In this document: positions 16,146 through 25,098 of the stretch, piece by piece
How positions within the stretch are numbered: the stretch's first letter is position 1
How the letters are laid out: each line of letters begins with the position of its first letter
Assembly (NCBI GenBank): GCA_001916035.1
Contig: MNRQ01000029.1
Span: 11,439 to 40,557, forward strand
Direction of reading: 5' to 3'
Source of the DNA: Clostridium sp. 27_14
GTDB lineage: Bacteria; Bacillota; Clostridia; TANB77; CAG-508
DNA: 29,119 nt
Notes under the pieces: generated by a model
What the model was told of the DNA's origin: nothing
The model's input: the letters and a program-made list of their open reading frames with translations, nothing else
Database searches by the model: none
Made by a program: the position numbers and the translations under genes

Positions 16146-17405
16146 TCATTCCTTTATTTTCAAATAATAATATGTTTGAACTCTTTTTGAAAATTTAAAA
16201 TAAAATATACATATTAATGGATATATAACACTATATACTAAAGTAATTAATTCTTGTTTAAAATATTCTTTATCATATATTTCCATCGGTTTTATCAAAG
16301 CATAAATTATTCTAACAATTGTTATAATCACTCCTATTAACATAACTAATATATTTGTTTTAACTAATCTTTTTGGTGTTTCTGGTTTTCTTTTAACAGT
16401 TAAATAAATTTGATACATATTCACTATAGCCAATATTGTATTTTGTATAGTTATTGCTCCTACATAAAAATCCATACCATCAATTTTAGACACATTGCTT
16501 ATTTCTACAATTCTTAAGAAAAATTGATAAAAACATAATGTCCAAAAAAACAAAACTAATCCTCCAAATTTACTATATTGTTTTATTTTAACATCTTTTA
16601 TATTTTTGTCTAAATATTTTCTGTCTTTTATTCTAAACATAATTACAATTATTGCTAATATTATAAAAACTATTGTTGTAAAGCCTAAAGCTAATTGCAT
16701 TGTTTGATTAGTAGCTACTGCTTGTGGTCTTTCTACTTCATAAAATTCTATATTTTCCATTACTTGTTTTTCTTGTTCTTGCATTTCTTGATCTTCTTTT
16801 TGATAATTTCTAAAACTTATTGTTACTAATCTACCATTTACAATTGTATAATATATAGACATTTCTAATACTTTTTCTTCTTTTTCTAATGATGTCTTAA
16901 TATTAATAAAATTATTTCCATTATCTGTTTTTAATATTGAATTCTCTTTTATGCTAAATTTTGTTTTTTCACTTTGTGATTGTTTTTCTTGTTCTTCAAA
17001 TGTCTCCAATAATTTTTCTTTATATGCATTTTTCTCTTCATCAGAAAACTCATTAAAATTTGCCATATCTATATAATTATTACTTGTTTTACATACAACT
17101 AATATTTCTTTTGAAGGACTTTCTATATTATCAACTGCATCTAATAAAACTCCCGAATTTTTATAGTTTTTTAAATATTCATCTTTATTTTCTATATCCG
17201 AAACCTTTTCGTCATTATTTTTCATACTTTCTATAATATCTATAAAATTATTCTGTAATGATATTTTCATACCTATTTTTTCTAAGTTATATTGTTTTAC
17301 ATCACTTACCTGTTGATCATTATTAGCCATTACTGAAGTTGACAAAATTAATAATATTATTATAAATATACAAATTTCTTTAAATACATTTTTTTTCAAA
17401 TTCAT
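16146..17405 (-). CDS. Exported/membrane protein with N-terminal signal and C-terminal membrane domain
   Basis: A 419-aa protein I cannot assign. Residues 1-27 look like a signal peptide (KKNVFKEICIF... ending STSVMANN). Residues about 28-228 are a hydrophilic, Lys/Glu-rich domain expected outside the membrane. Residues about 236-257 form a transmembrane helix, followed by a basic loop and about four more hydrophobic segments to the end. The C-terminal block, beginning KYLDKNIKDVKIKQYSKFGG, recalls the DUF2569-type multispan domain, but this is only a resemblance by eye. AAGGAATG precedes the ATG. It lies 31 bases after the amylase gene and seven bases before dgkA, suggesting one transcript. 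A sensing or envelope role would be speculation. Confidence 0.75.
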   Translation of the reverse strand: MNLKKNVFKEICIFIIILLILSTSVMANNDQQVSDVKQYNLEKIGMKISLQNNFIDIIESMKNNDEKVSDIENKDEYLKNYKNSGVLLDAVDNIESPSKEILVVCKTSNNYIDMANFNEFSDEEKNAYKEKLLETFEEQEKQSQSEKTKFSIKENSILKTDNGNNFINIKTSLEKEEKVLEMSIYYTIVNGRLVTISFRNYQKEDQEMQEQEKQVMENIEFYEVERPQAVATNQTMQLALGFTTIVFIILAIIVIMFRIKDRKYLDKNIKDVKIKQYSKFGGLVLFFWTLCFYQFFLRIVEISNVSKIDGMDFYVGAITIQNTILAIVNMYQIYLTVKRKPETPKRLVKTNILVMLIGVIITIVRIIYALIKPMEIYDKEYFKQELITLVYSVIYPLICIFYFKFSKRVQTYYYLKIKE

Positions 17406-17436
17406 AAAACCTTCATTCCTTTATAACTAAGTAAAC

Positions 17437-18879
17437 TTATTTTCTTACCCAAACAGATACCGATTTTGCTTTTACTTTAAACACTCCACATCCATCTTCT
17501 CTTATTATTACCTCTTCATCGCAATTGCCTATAACATCTATAAAAATTTCTCCAACATGTTCTAAGCCTATATACATTGTTTTTTCTCCTTCTCCTCTAT
17601 TTGTCATAATAACAGCTAATCCTGAACGCAAATGTTCTGTATCTCCTTCTCGTGTCCACCCTATATAATTTTGATGATCAAAATAATCATGTTGCTCTCC
17701 ATACGCCTTTTCTTTTCTTAATCTTATAAGTGTTTGTATATCATTTACTGGTTCTATGTTATCATGTTCAATTCCATATATGTCACCATAAAACACACAA
17801 GGATATCCTTCCTCCCTTAATAAAATTATTGCATAAGCACTTTGTTTAAACCATTCATCAACAAAACTTTGTAAGGCTTGACCTGGTTGTGTATCATGAT
17901 TGTCCACAAATGTCACTGCTCTTGACGGATTTTCTTTTACTAATGTATGTTCTAAAATATATGATAAATCATAATTTTCATCTTTTGATGCATTTTCAAA
18001 ATTATAATGTAGTGGAACATCAAATAATGATGTTTGTCCATGAGTTTCTGTTATATACCTATGTAATTTATTTACATCATTTGACCAATATTCTCCAACA
18101 GAAAATAATTCTTTTTTAAATTTTTCTCTTAATATCTTTAACCATTTATCATAAAATTCTGCATCTATATGTTTTACAGCATCTAATCTAAATCCATCTA
18201 TTTTTGTAGTCTCTACATACCACTCACCCCATTTTATACATTCTTCAACAACTTCTGGATTTTTAAAGTCTATATCTGTTCCCATTAAATAATCAAAATT
18301 TCCAAACTCTTCATCTACAGTATTACTCCATTCCTTATTCTTAAATTTAAAAATTGCATGTTCTCCTGTTTCACTATTGTAATCTATTCCTGTAAAATGA
18401 GTCCAATTCCATTCAAAATCTGAATATTTATGTTTTCTTCCTGGAAATATATATTTTGTTGCTACTTTTACTTTTTCTTGATTTGCTATAGCTATATTAT
18501 GATTTCCCCAATCTACTTTCGTTGCTGGTATTGTTTGAAGTTTGTCTGCTCCCATTTTATGATTTAACACTATGTCTGCATAAGTTTCAATTCCTGCTTG
18601 TTTTAAAGCCATTATGCAATCTAAATATTCCTGTTTTGAGCCATACTTTGTCTTTATTGTCCCTTTTTGATCAAATTCTCCTAAATCATAAATGTCATAT
18701 ACTCCATATCCAACTTCATCTTTTCCGCCTATTCCCTTATATGCAGGTGGTAACCATAAAGCAGTTATCCCTAATTCTGCTATCTTTTCTGCCTTGCTTG
18801 ATACTTTCAACCAAAAGTCTTGATTTGTTTTTAAATACCATTCAAAACATTGCATTATTGTTCCATTTATTTTTTTCAA
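17437..18879 (-). CDS. Cytoplasmic alpha-amylase, GH13
   Basis: A 480-aa alpha-amylase of the GH13_5 type, which hydrolyses internal alpha-1,4-glucosidic bonds. The start MKKINGTIMQCFEWYL matches the N-terminus of liquefying Bacillus amylases without their signal peptide, so it should act inside the cell on glycogen or imported maltodextrins. Catalytic residues are visible: nucleophile Asp in GFRLDAVKH (near 231), acid/base Glu in SVGEYW (near 262) and the transition-state Asp in FVDNHD (near 326). DIVLNHKMGAD carries the first conserved region. The start is TTG at 18879 with GAAAGAAAG upstream; the next Met (18855) would cut into the first strand. The tyrS terminator lies upstream, so the gene needs its own promoter, which I could not place firmly. 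Confidence 0.93.
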   Translation of the reverse strand: MKKINGTIMQCFEWYLKTNQDFWLKVSSKAEKIAELGITALWLPPAYKGIGGKDEVGYGVYDIYDLGEFDQKGTIKTKYGSKQEYLDCIMALKQAGIETYADIVLNHKMGADKLQTIPATKVDWGNHNIAIANQEKVKVATKYIFPGRKHKYSDFEWNWTHFTGIDYNSETGEHAIFKFKNKEWSNTVDEEFGNFDYLMGTDIDFKNPEVVEECIKWGEWYVETTKIDGFRLDAVKHIDAEFYDKWLKILREKFKKELFSVGEYWSNDVNKLHRYITETHGQTSLFDVPLHYNFENASKDENYDLSYILEHTLVKENPSRAVTFVDNHDTQPGQALQSFVDEWFKQSAYAIILLREEGYPCVFYGDIYGIEHDNIEPVNDIQTLIRLRKEKAYGEQHDYFDHQNYIGWTREGDTEHLRSGLAVIMTNRGEGEKTMYIGLEHVGEIFIDVIGNCDEEVIIREDGCGVFKVKAKSVSVWVRK

Positions 18880-18953
18880 TTTTTACACTTTCTTTCTTAC
18901 GTTTTTCTTTGAATTTTTCTTATTTTTTGATATTGATATTTTATCATAAAAAG

Positions 18954-18983
18954 TAAAAAAAATAAAGCCTTTTATAGCTTTAT
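18954..18983 (-). terminator. Intrinsic terminator after tyrS
   Basis: On the minus strand ATAAAGC pairs with GCTTTAT around an eight-base loop, followed by a run of seven Ts (18954-18983). It lies about 136 bases past the tyrS stop and before the amylase gene. The intervening bases hold an A/T-rich imperfect palindrome (about 19011-19033) and nothing else I can name. Confidence 0.75.
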
Positions 18984-19119
18984 CTATTATAGTAAATATA
19001 ATAATGCACAGAAAATTTATTAAATAAATTTTCGCACACAAACAATCCACAAGCTTTAAAATGTTCTAAATGAGTACATTGTTATTAATGTTAGCTTTTG
19101 TTCTTTTGCATTCCATTAA

Positions 19120-20334
19120 CTAAACTTCAAGTTTATAAAAAACTTTTTTACCTTTTTTTAATATAGCATATCCTTCACTAAAATCACTTTTAGAAAGTAC
19201 ATAATTACAATCTGTTATTTTATTATCATTTAAACTAATACTGTTTTGAGATATTAATGTTCTTGCTTGACTTTTAGATGGTGCTATTTCTGTTTTTATC
19301 AAAGCATCTATTATGGAAATATTTGTACTTTCTAATTTCATAGAAGGCATATTTTCTATAGAACCTTGACCATTAAATAATGCATTTGATGCTTCTTCTG
19401 CCTTTTTGGCTTCCTCTTCTCCATGTATTAATTTAGTAATTTCATAAGCAGCTATTTTTTTAGCTTCATTAATCTTTTCATCTTTTAATGATGACAATCT
19501 TTTAACTTCTTCCATGTCTAAAAATGTTAATAATGATAAAACTTTTTCTACACTTTCGTCTTCAATATTTCTCCAATATTGATAAAATTCATAAGGTGAA
19601 ACCTTATTAGCATCTAGCCATAATGCTCCTTTTTCTGTTTTTCCCATTTTTTTACCTTCTTTTGTTGTTAATAACTTAAATGTCAAACCATAAGAATCAT
19701 CTCTTCCTATTTTGCGTATTAAATCCACTCCTCCAATAATATTAGACCATTGATCATTTCCACCTATTTCTAGTTTACAACCATAAGTATTATATAAATG
19801 TAAAAAGTCATAAGATTGCATTAACATATAACCTAACTCAAAAAAAGTTAATCCTGTTTCTAAACGTTGTTTATAACATTCTGCAGCTAACATTCTATTT
19901 ATTGAAAATAGACTTCCTATTTCACGCATAAAATCAATATAATTCAAACCTAAAAGCCAATCTGCATTATTTACAATTATTGCCGCATTTTCACCTTCAA
20001 AACTAACAAATTTTTCAACTTGTTTTTTTATACTTGCAACATTTGCATCTATTTGCTCTCTTGAAAGCATTTTTCTCATATCTGTTTTCCCTGAAGGATC
20101 ACCAATAGAAGCTGTTCCCCCACCTACTAATATTATTGGCTTATGACCACATTTTTGTAAATAACTAGCTACCATTAAAGATACAAAATGACCTACATGT
20201 AAACTATCTGCTGTTGGATCTATTCCTATATAAAATGGTACTGACTCGTTTCTATCAAATAATTCATACATTTCTTTTGGATGTGTTAATTGTTCTATAA
20301 ATCCTCTTTCTTCTAATATTTTTAGTGCATTCAT
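19120..20334 (-). CDS. tyrS: Tyrosyl-tRNA synthetase
   Basis: TyrRS charges tRNA-Tyr with tyrosine in the cytoplasm. The 404-aa protein has the class I HIGH motif as HVGH (residues 46-49, in DSLHVGHF), the substrate region GGNDQWSNIIGG, and the KMSKS-equivalent KMGKT near 231. The C-terminal S4 RNA-binding domain contains SQARTLISQNSISLND. Length is usual for the TyrRS TyrS subgroup. I chose the ATG at 20334 because GAAAGGAAG lies seven bases upstream; an in-frame TTG at 20352 overlaps that ribosome site. No T-box leader is visible in the short upstream gap, unlike many Firmicutes tyrS genes. It ends at the terminator at 18954-18983. Confidence 0.97.
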   Translation of the reverse strand: MNALKILEERGFIEQLTHPKEMYELFDRNESVPFYIGIDPTADSLHVGHFVSLMVASYLQKCGHKPIILVGGGTASIGDPSGKTDMRKMLSREQIDANVASIKKQVEKFVSFEGENAAIIVNNADWLLGLNYIDFMREIGSLFSINRMLAAECYKQRLETGLTFFELGYMLMQSYDFLHLYNTYGCKLEIGGNDQWSNIIGGVDLIRKIGRDDSYGLTFKLLTTKEGKKMGKTEKGALWLDANKVSPYEFYQYWRNIEDESVEKVLSLLTFLDMEEVKRLSSLKDEKINEAKKIAAYEITKLIHGEEEAKKAEEASNALFNGQGSIENMPSMKLESTNISIIDALIKTEIAPSKSQARTLISQNSISLNDNKITDCNYVLSKSDFSEGYAILKKGKKVFYKLEV

Positions 20335-20371
20335 CTTTTTTCTTCCTTTCAATATAAAATATTATACATTA

Positions 20372-20399
20372 ATGGTTGGATCATTTAGAATCCAACCAT
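20372..20399. repeat. Perfect 9-bp inverted repeat between the zinc-ribbon gene and tyrS
   Basis: ATGGTTGGA (20372-20380) and TCCAACCAT (20391-20399) form a perfect stem with a ten-base loop. On the minus strand, the transcription direction of both neighbours, it lacks a good following T-run; a T-run follows only on the plus strand. A TATAAT-like box lies just downstream on the minus strand and could start the tyrS transcript. It may be a weak terminator or a stability hairpin. Confidence 0.5.
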
Positions 20400-20406
20400 A
20401 CATTTT

Positions 20407-20664
20407 TTACAAATTTATTTTTCCATTTCCATTTATCGGTGTAATATCTTCTTTTATTCCATTATATGTTAGAAATCTATTTATGTTTTTTTCTGATATT
20501 CCTGTTTTTCCTGATATAGTATCAATACTACCTATTAGTCCATTTTCTTTTATATATGTCTTAAATGTAGCAAACTCCATATTATCTTTTGCAACACATC
20601 TTGGACATACATTTCCTTCTGTTACATAAAAATTTCCACATCTTGTACATTTCTTAAATTCCAT
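20407..20664 (-). CDS. Small zinc-ribbon protein, YvyF-like
   Basis: An 85-aa protein with two CxxC pairs (C6/C9 and C20/C23: CTRCG, CPRC) that form a zinc ribbon, then a predicted helical half with a helix-turn-helix-like stretch (ISGKTGISEKNINRFL). The layout resembles the YvyF/TIGR03826 proteins of Bacillus flagellar operons, but no flagellar gene is present here, so the resemblance may reflect only the fold. AGGAGG precedes the ATG at good spacing. It sits between the UPF0182 gene and tyrS. A DNA- or RNA-binding regulatory role is plausible from the fold and unproven. Confidence 0.75.
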   Translation of the reverse strand: MEFKKCTRCGNFYVTEGNVCPRCVAKDNMEFATFKTYIKENGLIGSIDTISGKTGISEKNINRFLTYNGIKEDITPINGNGKINL

Positions 20665-20803
20665 TTGTATTCCTCCTAAAATTTATTGTTTTTATCTTAT
20701 CATATTTTTGTAAAATTAACAACATTTTTAAATTATTTTGTATTTTTTTGAATAACATTAATCTGTAGCTTTTTTCAAAATTCAAATTATTTATTTCATT
20801 GAC

Positions 20804-23737
20804 TTATTTCTGAGTAGTATTTGTTGTATTATTAACATTCACCATATTTGTTGCATTTAAAGAATTTGTTTGTTTTTCTTCTTTTTTATTTTGCTCTTCA
20901 TTCATCATTTCTAATGATTTAATTAGCTCTTGCAAACGTTTTAAATCTTTTCCTATCATTTCCCAGTCATCATTTTCATTTGACTCTGTTAAATTATTAT
21001 TTGCTTTTATTATTGCTTCTATTAAGCCTTGCATATTTTCAGTATTCTCTATTTTAATATCCACTGCATAAGTAGAAAGTAAATTTTCTAAAGCCTTTTC
21101 TAAAGTATCACCTATAGCTACTTTATTTCCTGAAGAAACTACAACTTTTTTCAATAATGGTATTTTTGATTCATTTAATTTTGTTTGATATATTGGCTCT
21201 ACATATAAAATTGTATTTCCTATAGGTATAACCACCATACTTTTAGTAACCTTAGCACCTGTAGTATTTAGTGTTTCAATTTCTTTTGAAATTGCATCAT
21301 CTTGTTCTATTTGTTTTTCCAACTGAATTGGTCCTACAACATTACTATCTTGTGAAAATTTATACAAATGTAACTTATTCATACCTTTTTCAGTAGTTCC
21401 TATTAAATAGGATATCAAATTTTGTTTTTGATTTGGTGTATATACTTGTATCAATCCAAGTTCTACTTTACCATCAACTTGAACCATTGCATAATATGGT
21501 TCTAAAATTCCTCCTGTTGATTTTGTTACTTTATTATTATTATATTTTGCAAAATCCCATATATCATCAGCTCTATATAAAATATCTGCTTTTGCATTAT
21601 GATATGATTTTAATAATTCAGCTTGTACTTTATACAAATATTTTGGATATGTTAAATGACTAGCTATATCTTCCGGAATCTCTTCTTTGAATAAATTCTT
21701 ATAAGTATTGTTATATGCCATAGCTATTGGATCTGTTTTGTCAGTAATATAATAATCTATAGTTCCATCATAAGCATCAATTATTACTTTTATAGAATTT
21801 TTTATATAATTAATTTTTTGTTTTTTATTATTATATTCTATATTTGTATATTGTGAATATGGATAATTACTAGATATTGTATATGCATCTAATACCCATT
21901 TTATTTTTCCATCATTTGTCACAACTGTATATGGTTCATCATCATACAACAAATATGGCATAGCTTTTTTAGCTCTCTTTATTATATTTCTATTAATTAA
22001 AATTTTACTATCTTCAGTCATTTCTCCTGAAAAAGCTAATTTTATATCACCTTTTCTTAAAGCTAAAATAAGTTTATCTCCAAAACTTAATGTTAAACCT
22101 GCTTGTCCTTGATAGCTTGATGTATACTCATTTCCTAATTCGTCTGTATAATCATATTCCTTTTTATTTTTAGCATTTGTTGCAATAGTATCATTTGTTT
22201 CCAATCCAAAATAAATTTGCTGTCTTTCTGTATTTAATTTATCATCTTTTCCAGATACATCTTTTTGTAAATATTGAATATCACCTTCTTCTGTTGTATT
22301 TGTAGCTGATGTTACTATTTGCCCTATTCCATGTGTATATTCATAAGTTTTATTTGTGTATGTTCTACCTGAATTCACAATTTCTCTTGGTGAAACATAT
22401 ACCAATTGATCTCTTTCATCAATTTTATATTTTGCCAAATTTGCTTGTCTATATGTATAATATCCAGTTCCTGTTTGTTTTTCCTTAACCGTTGCTAATA
22501 TTGATTCTTTACTTACAAGTGGTATATTATTTATTATTTTATCATTATTTTTAACCTCTTGCTCTGTAATAGTTCCTGAATATTCTAAGCTATTTTCATT
22601 TACATCAATTCCATAAGCATTTTTTGTACTTTCTATATTATTTGATATATTTTCTTTTTCTTTATCCAATTTATTAGGTGTAACAAATATCAAATTAAAA
22701 CCTATCATTACAACAAATAAACAAACTAAATATATTGGTATTATAGCTAAACTTTTTAAAACCTTCTGTGTGTTTTTTTGTTTAAAATATTTTATAGCTA
22801 TTCCTACACATATTATTATTACTATACCATATATTGTATATCCCCATCTTTTTATTGTTGTATCTGTATAGCTTGCACCTGTTAATTCTATATTACTGCT
22901 AACACCATCAAATCTAGTAGTTGCCGTATTTTCTATAGTAGCAATCTTTCCAAACAATATATTTTGTGTATTAAGTATTGTTCCAATACCAAATATGATT
23001 GCTATTAACATTACATTTCTTAATATCTTTTTTATAAATAAACTTTCTCTTAACATTAGTCCATCTATACCATCAAAATACCTATTAAATACAATTACAT
23101 AATACAACGCCATATATACCGTCATTCCTATTATTAACCAAAATCCATAATTTAATATTTGATCAATTAACGGCTTTTGAAAAAAATAATATCCTATATC
23201 TAGTCCAAAAATTGATTCTGTTTTTCCAAATGATACATTACTCATTCCTAAAATTATATTTTGCACAAGACTATTTGATGCTATTACACTAGTTATTGCT
23301 GAGATTATTAAAGCTAACGATTTATTTGGTAATTTAGGCATTTCTATTTTTTCTCTATCAAAAAATTCTCTTAATCCTTTTTTTATTCCTCTATTTGTCA
23401 CATATATTAAAAAATATAAAAACACAAATATTATAGCCATAACACTATATTTTACCTTATAATTTGTTAAAAGTTCTTGTACATACTGTTCTCCTAATTC
23501 TTTATATTCTAAATAGTTTCCTCTCATTACAACACAACTAGTAATTGCAAATAACACTATAAATATTATAACAACTATTCTTCTTATTCTTTTATTATTT
23601 TGTTGTTTTTTTATTTGTTTTATTGTTTCTTTAGTTTTCGCTTTTTCCTCATTTGAATTTCTATTTTCTTTTTTTATTTCTTCTGGAGTTTCATTTTTTG
23701 CTATTTTTATTTGTTCTATATCTTCTTTTTCTTGCAA
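20804..23737 (-). CDS. UPF0182 family multi-pass membrane protein
   Basis: A 977-aa UPF0182 protein, a family found in Clostridia, Actinobacteria and Cyanobacteria with unknown function. A charged cytoplasmic tail (1-50) precedes about seven membrane helices (starting near 53, 96, 140, 195, 240, 308 and 333). A large extracytoplasmic domain follows. Family landmarks include FGLDIGYYFFQKPL, GASYTDTTIKRWG, and FVTPNKLDKEK leading into IESTKNAYGID. The C-terminus ends in a Gln/Asn/Thr-rich low-complexity tail (NTTNTTQK). The start is TTG at 23737 with AAGGAGG eight bases upstream, which settles the start despite the rare codon. It lies about 110 bases after ftsY with no terminator seen, so cotranscription is possible. 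Confidence 0.92.
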   Translation of the reverse strand: MQEKEDIEQIKIAKNETPEEIKKENRNSNEEKAKTKETIKQIKKQQNNKRIRRIVVIIFIVLFAITSCVVMRGNYLEYKELGEQYVQELLTNYKVKYSVMAIIFVFLYFLIYVTNRGIKKGLREFFDREKIEMPKLPNKSLALIISAITSVIASNSLVQNIILGMSNVSFGKTESIFGLDIGYYFFQKPLIDQILNYGFWLIIGMTVYMALYYVIVFNRYFDGIDGLMLRESLFIKKILRNVMLIAIIFGIGTILNTQNILFGKIATIENTATTRFDGVSSNIELTGASYTDTTIKRWGYTIYGIVIIICVGIAIKYFKQKNTQKVLKSLAIIPIYLVCLFVVMIGFNLIFVTPNKLDKEKENISNNIESTKNAYGIDVNENSLEYSGTITEQEVKNNDKIINNIPLVSKESILATVKEKQTGTGYYTYRQANLAKYKIDERDQLVYVSPREIVNSGRTYTNKTYEYTHGIGQIVTSATNTTEEGDIQYLQKDVSGKDDKLNTERQQIYFGLETNDTIATNAKNKKEYDYTDELGNEYTSSYQGQAGLTLSFGDKLILALRKGDIKLAFSGEMTEDSKILINRNIIKRAKKAMPYLLYDDEPYTVVTNDGKIKWVLDAYTISSNYPYSQYTNIEYNNKKQKINYIKNSIKVIIDAYDGTIDYYITDKTDPIAMAYNNTYKNLFKEEIPEDIASHLTYPKYLYKVQAELLKSYHNAKADILYRADDIWDFAKYNNNKVTKSTGGILEPYYAMVQVDGKVELGLIQVYTPNQKQNLISYLIGTTEKGMNKLHLYKFSQDSNVVGPIQLEKQIEQDDAISKEIETLNTTGAKVTKSMVVIPIGNTILYVEPIYQTKLNESKIPLLKKVVVSSGNKVAIGDTLEKALENLLSTYAVDIKIENTENMQGLIEAIIKANNNLTESNENDDWEMIGKDLKRLQELIKSLEMMNEEQNKKEEKQTNSLNATNMVNVNNTTNTTQK

Positions 23738-23846
23738 ATTTATTTCCTCCTTAATTACTAAAATTTTACTTTATTTCAATACATTCTATATATTACAAAA
23801 TCAAACACATTTTTAACTAAATTTCTTTTCTTGCATTTGTTATGTT

Positions 23847-24752
23847 TTATATTATAGCTTTTACAAAATCCTCTGCATTAAATACTTCCATATCATCTAT
23901 TTGTTCACCAACACCTATAAATTTAACAGGAATTTTATTTTCCTCTACTATACCTATAACTGCCCCACCTTTTGCCGTTCCATCTAATTTAGTTAAAACC
24001 AATCCTGTTATATCTGCTTCCTTTTTAAAAGCTTTAACTTGTGATATTGCATTTTGTCCTGTAGTTCCATCTATTACAAGTAATACTTCTTTATCTGCAT
24101 CTGGCATTTCTTTATTTATTACTTTTTGTATTTTATTAAGCTCATCCATTAAATATTTTTTATTATGCAATCTTCCTGCTGTATCAACTATTAATACATC
24201 AGCCTCTTCTTCTTTCACCTTTTTTATTGCATCATATACAACAGATGCTGGATCAACTCCCTCTTCTCTTTTTACTATTTCAGCTCCAGATCTTTTTGCC
24301 CAAATTTCTAATTGTTCTACTGCTGCTGCTCTAAATGTATCTGCTGCTGCAACAACTACTTTTTTTCCATCTTTTCTTATCCTATTTGCTATTTTTCCTA
24401 TTGATGTTGTTTTTCCTACTCCATTTACGCCGATAACTAATATTATTGATGGTTTTGTATTTAAGTGCATTTCTTTATCTGTTACCTCTAAAATTTCTTG
24501 CATTTCTTCTCTTAATGCTTTTTTTACTTCTTCTTCATCTTCTATTTTTTCTTTTTTCATTCTTTCTCTTAATTTGTCTATTATTTTTGTTGATGTATCT
24601 ATACCTATATCTGACATTATTAGTATTTCTTCAAGCTCTTCTAAAAAATTTTCGTCTACTTTTCTAAAATTACTAAATACATCATTTATTTTTTCGTTTA
24701 TTGATTCTTTTGTTTTGTTTAACCCTGTTTTTAACTTGTCAAAAAATCCCAT
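23847..24752 (-). CDS. ftsY: Signal recognition particle receptor FtsY
   Basis: FtsY is the GTPase receptor that docks SRP-ribosome complexes at the membrane for cotranslational insertion. The 301-aa protein is the short form: an N domain (1-95) without the long acidic A domain of enterobacteria, preceded by an amphipathic start (MGFFDKLKTGLNKTK) that can bind the membrane. G motifs are clear: G1 GVNGVGKT (108-115), DTFRAAAVEQL, DTAGRLHN, and TKLDGTAKGG. AGGAGG precedes the ATG. Its promoter (24793-24821) is divergent from the tRNA-Thr gene. A long frame on the opposite strand covers the same DNA and is an artefact. Confidence 0.97.
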   Translation of the reverse strand: MGFFDKLKTGLNKTKESINEKINDVFSNFRKVDENFLEELEEILIMSDIGIDTSTKIIDKLRERMKKEKIEDEEEVKKALREEMQEILEVTDKEMHLNTKPSIILVIGVNGVGKTTSIGKIANRIRKDGKKVVVAAADTFRAAAVEQLEIWAKRSGAEIVKREEGVDPASVVYDAIKKVKEEEADVLIVDTAGRLHNKKYLMDELNKIQKVINKEMPDADKEVLLVIDGTTGQNAISQVKAFKKEADITGLVLTKLDGTAKGGAVIGIVEENKIPVKFIGVGEQIDDMEVFNAEDFVKAII

Positions 24753-24792
24753 GATTTCCTCCTTTTGTTTGTTCCTAGTTTTTATATTTTAC

Positions 24793-24821
24793 ATTGTATC
24801 ATATATTTTTTGCTTTTTCCA
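24793..24821 (-). promoter_or_regulatory. Probable ftsY promoter
   Basis: On the minus strand TGGAAA (24816-24821) and TACAAT (24793-24798) are 17 bases apart, about 40 bases before the ftsY start. The -35 is weak. Confidence 0.45.
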
Positions 24822-24896
24822 TTATTTTTTTATTTTTTTGTAAAATCTATGGTTTTTTTCTTTTTTTTGTGTTAAAATAATTTTTGTATTATTTTT

Positions 24897-24972
24897 GCCA
24901 ATATAGCTCAGTTGGTAGAGCAACAGATTCGTAACCTGTAGGTCGGCAGTTCGATTCTGCCTATTGGCTCCA
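24897..24972 (+). tRNA. tRNA-Thr (anticodon CGU)
   Basis: The 76-base sequence folds as a full cloverleaf with the CCA end encoded. The acceptor stem GCCAATA/TATTGGC is perfect, the D-stem is GCTC/GAGC, and the T-arm is GGCAG-TTCGATT-CTGCC. The seven-base anticodon loop TTCGTAA gives CGU, reading ACG (Thr). The anticodon stem has four good pairs and an A-C mismatch next to the loop (positions 31/39). The discriminator is U. A TAAAAT box at 24873-24878 may be the -10; the -35 is unclear. A terminator follows directly. It marks the border between backbone and mobile-element genes. Confidence 0.96.
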
Positions 24973-24981
24973 TTTGAAGAC

Positions 24982-25014
24982 AACTTACGGACTAATTAAA
25001 GTTCGTAAGTTTTT
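24982..25014 (+). terminator. Terminator of the tRNA-Thr gene
   Basis: AACTTACGGA (24982-24991) pairs with TTCGTAAGTT (25002-25011), a ten-pair stem with one G-U, followed by a short T-run. The heptamer TACGGAC (24986-24992) also pairs with GTCCGTA (25020-25026), an alternative fold that would disrupt the terminator. Confidence 0.7.
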
Positions 25015-25098
25015 ATTTTGTCCGTAGTCAGGCTTGGAAAGGCTTGTTCTACCAAATATAAAGATAATGTTCTCTTTCTAGGAAGGAGGACATTTTTT

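Noticed and set aside
18984..19119. Possible small RNA between tyrS and its terminator
   Set aside because: Only an A/T-rich imperfect palindrome is visible and no promoter; it reads as an ordinary 3' untranslated stretch.
23842..24843. A 333-residue open frame on the plus strand
   Set aside because: It lies antisense to ftsY, is Ser/Phe/Ile-rich as expected from reversing a Lys/Glu-rich gene, and has no ribosome site.
24897..24972. tRNA-Thr 3' end as the attachment site of the mobile segment
   Set aside because: No second copy of the tRNA end was found in the window, and large serine recombinases of this type do not usually target tRNA genes; adjacency alone is not enough.
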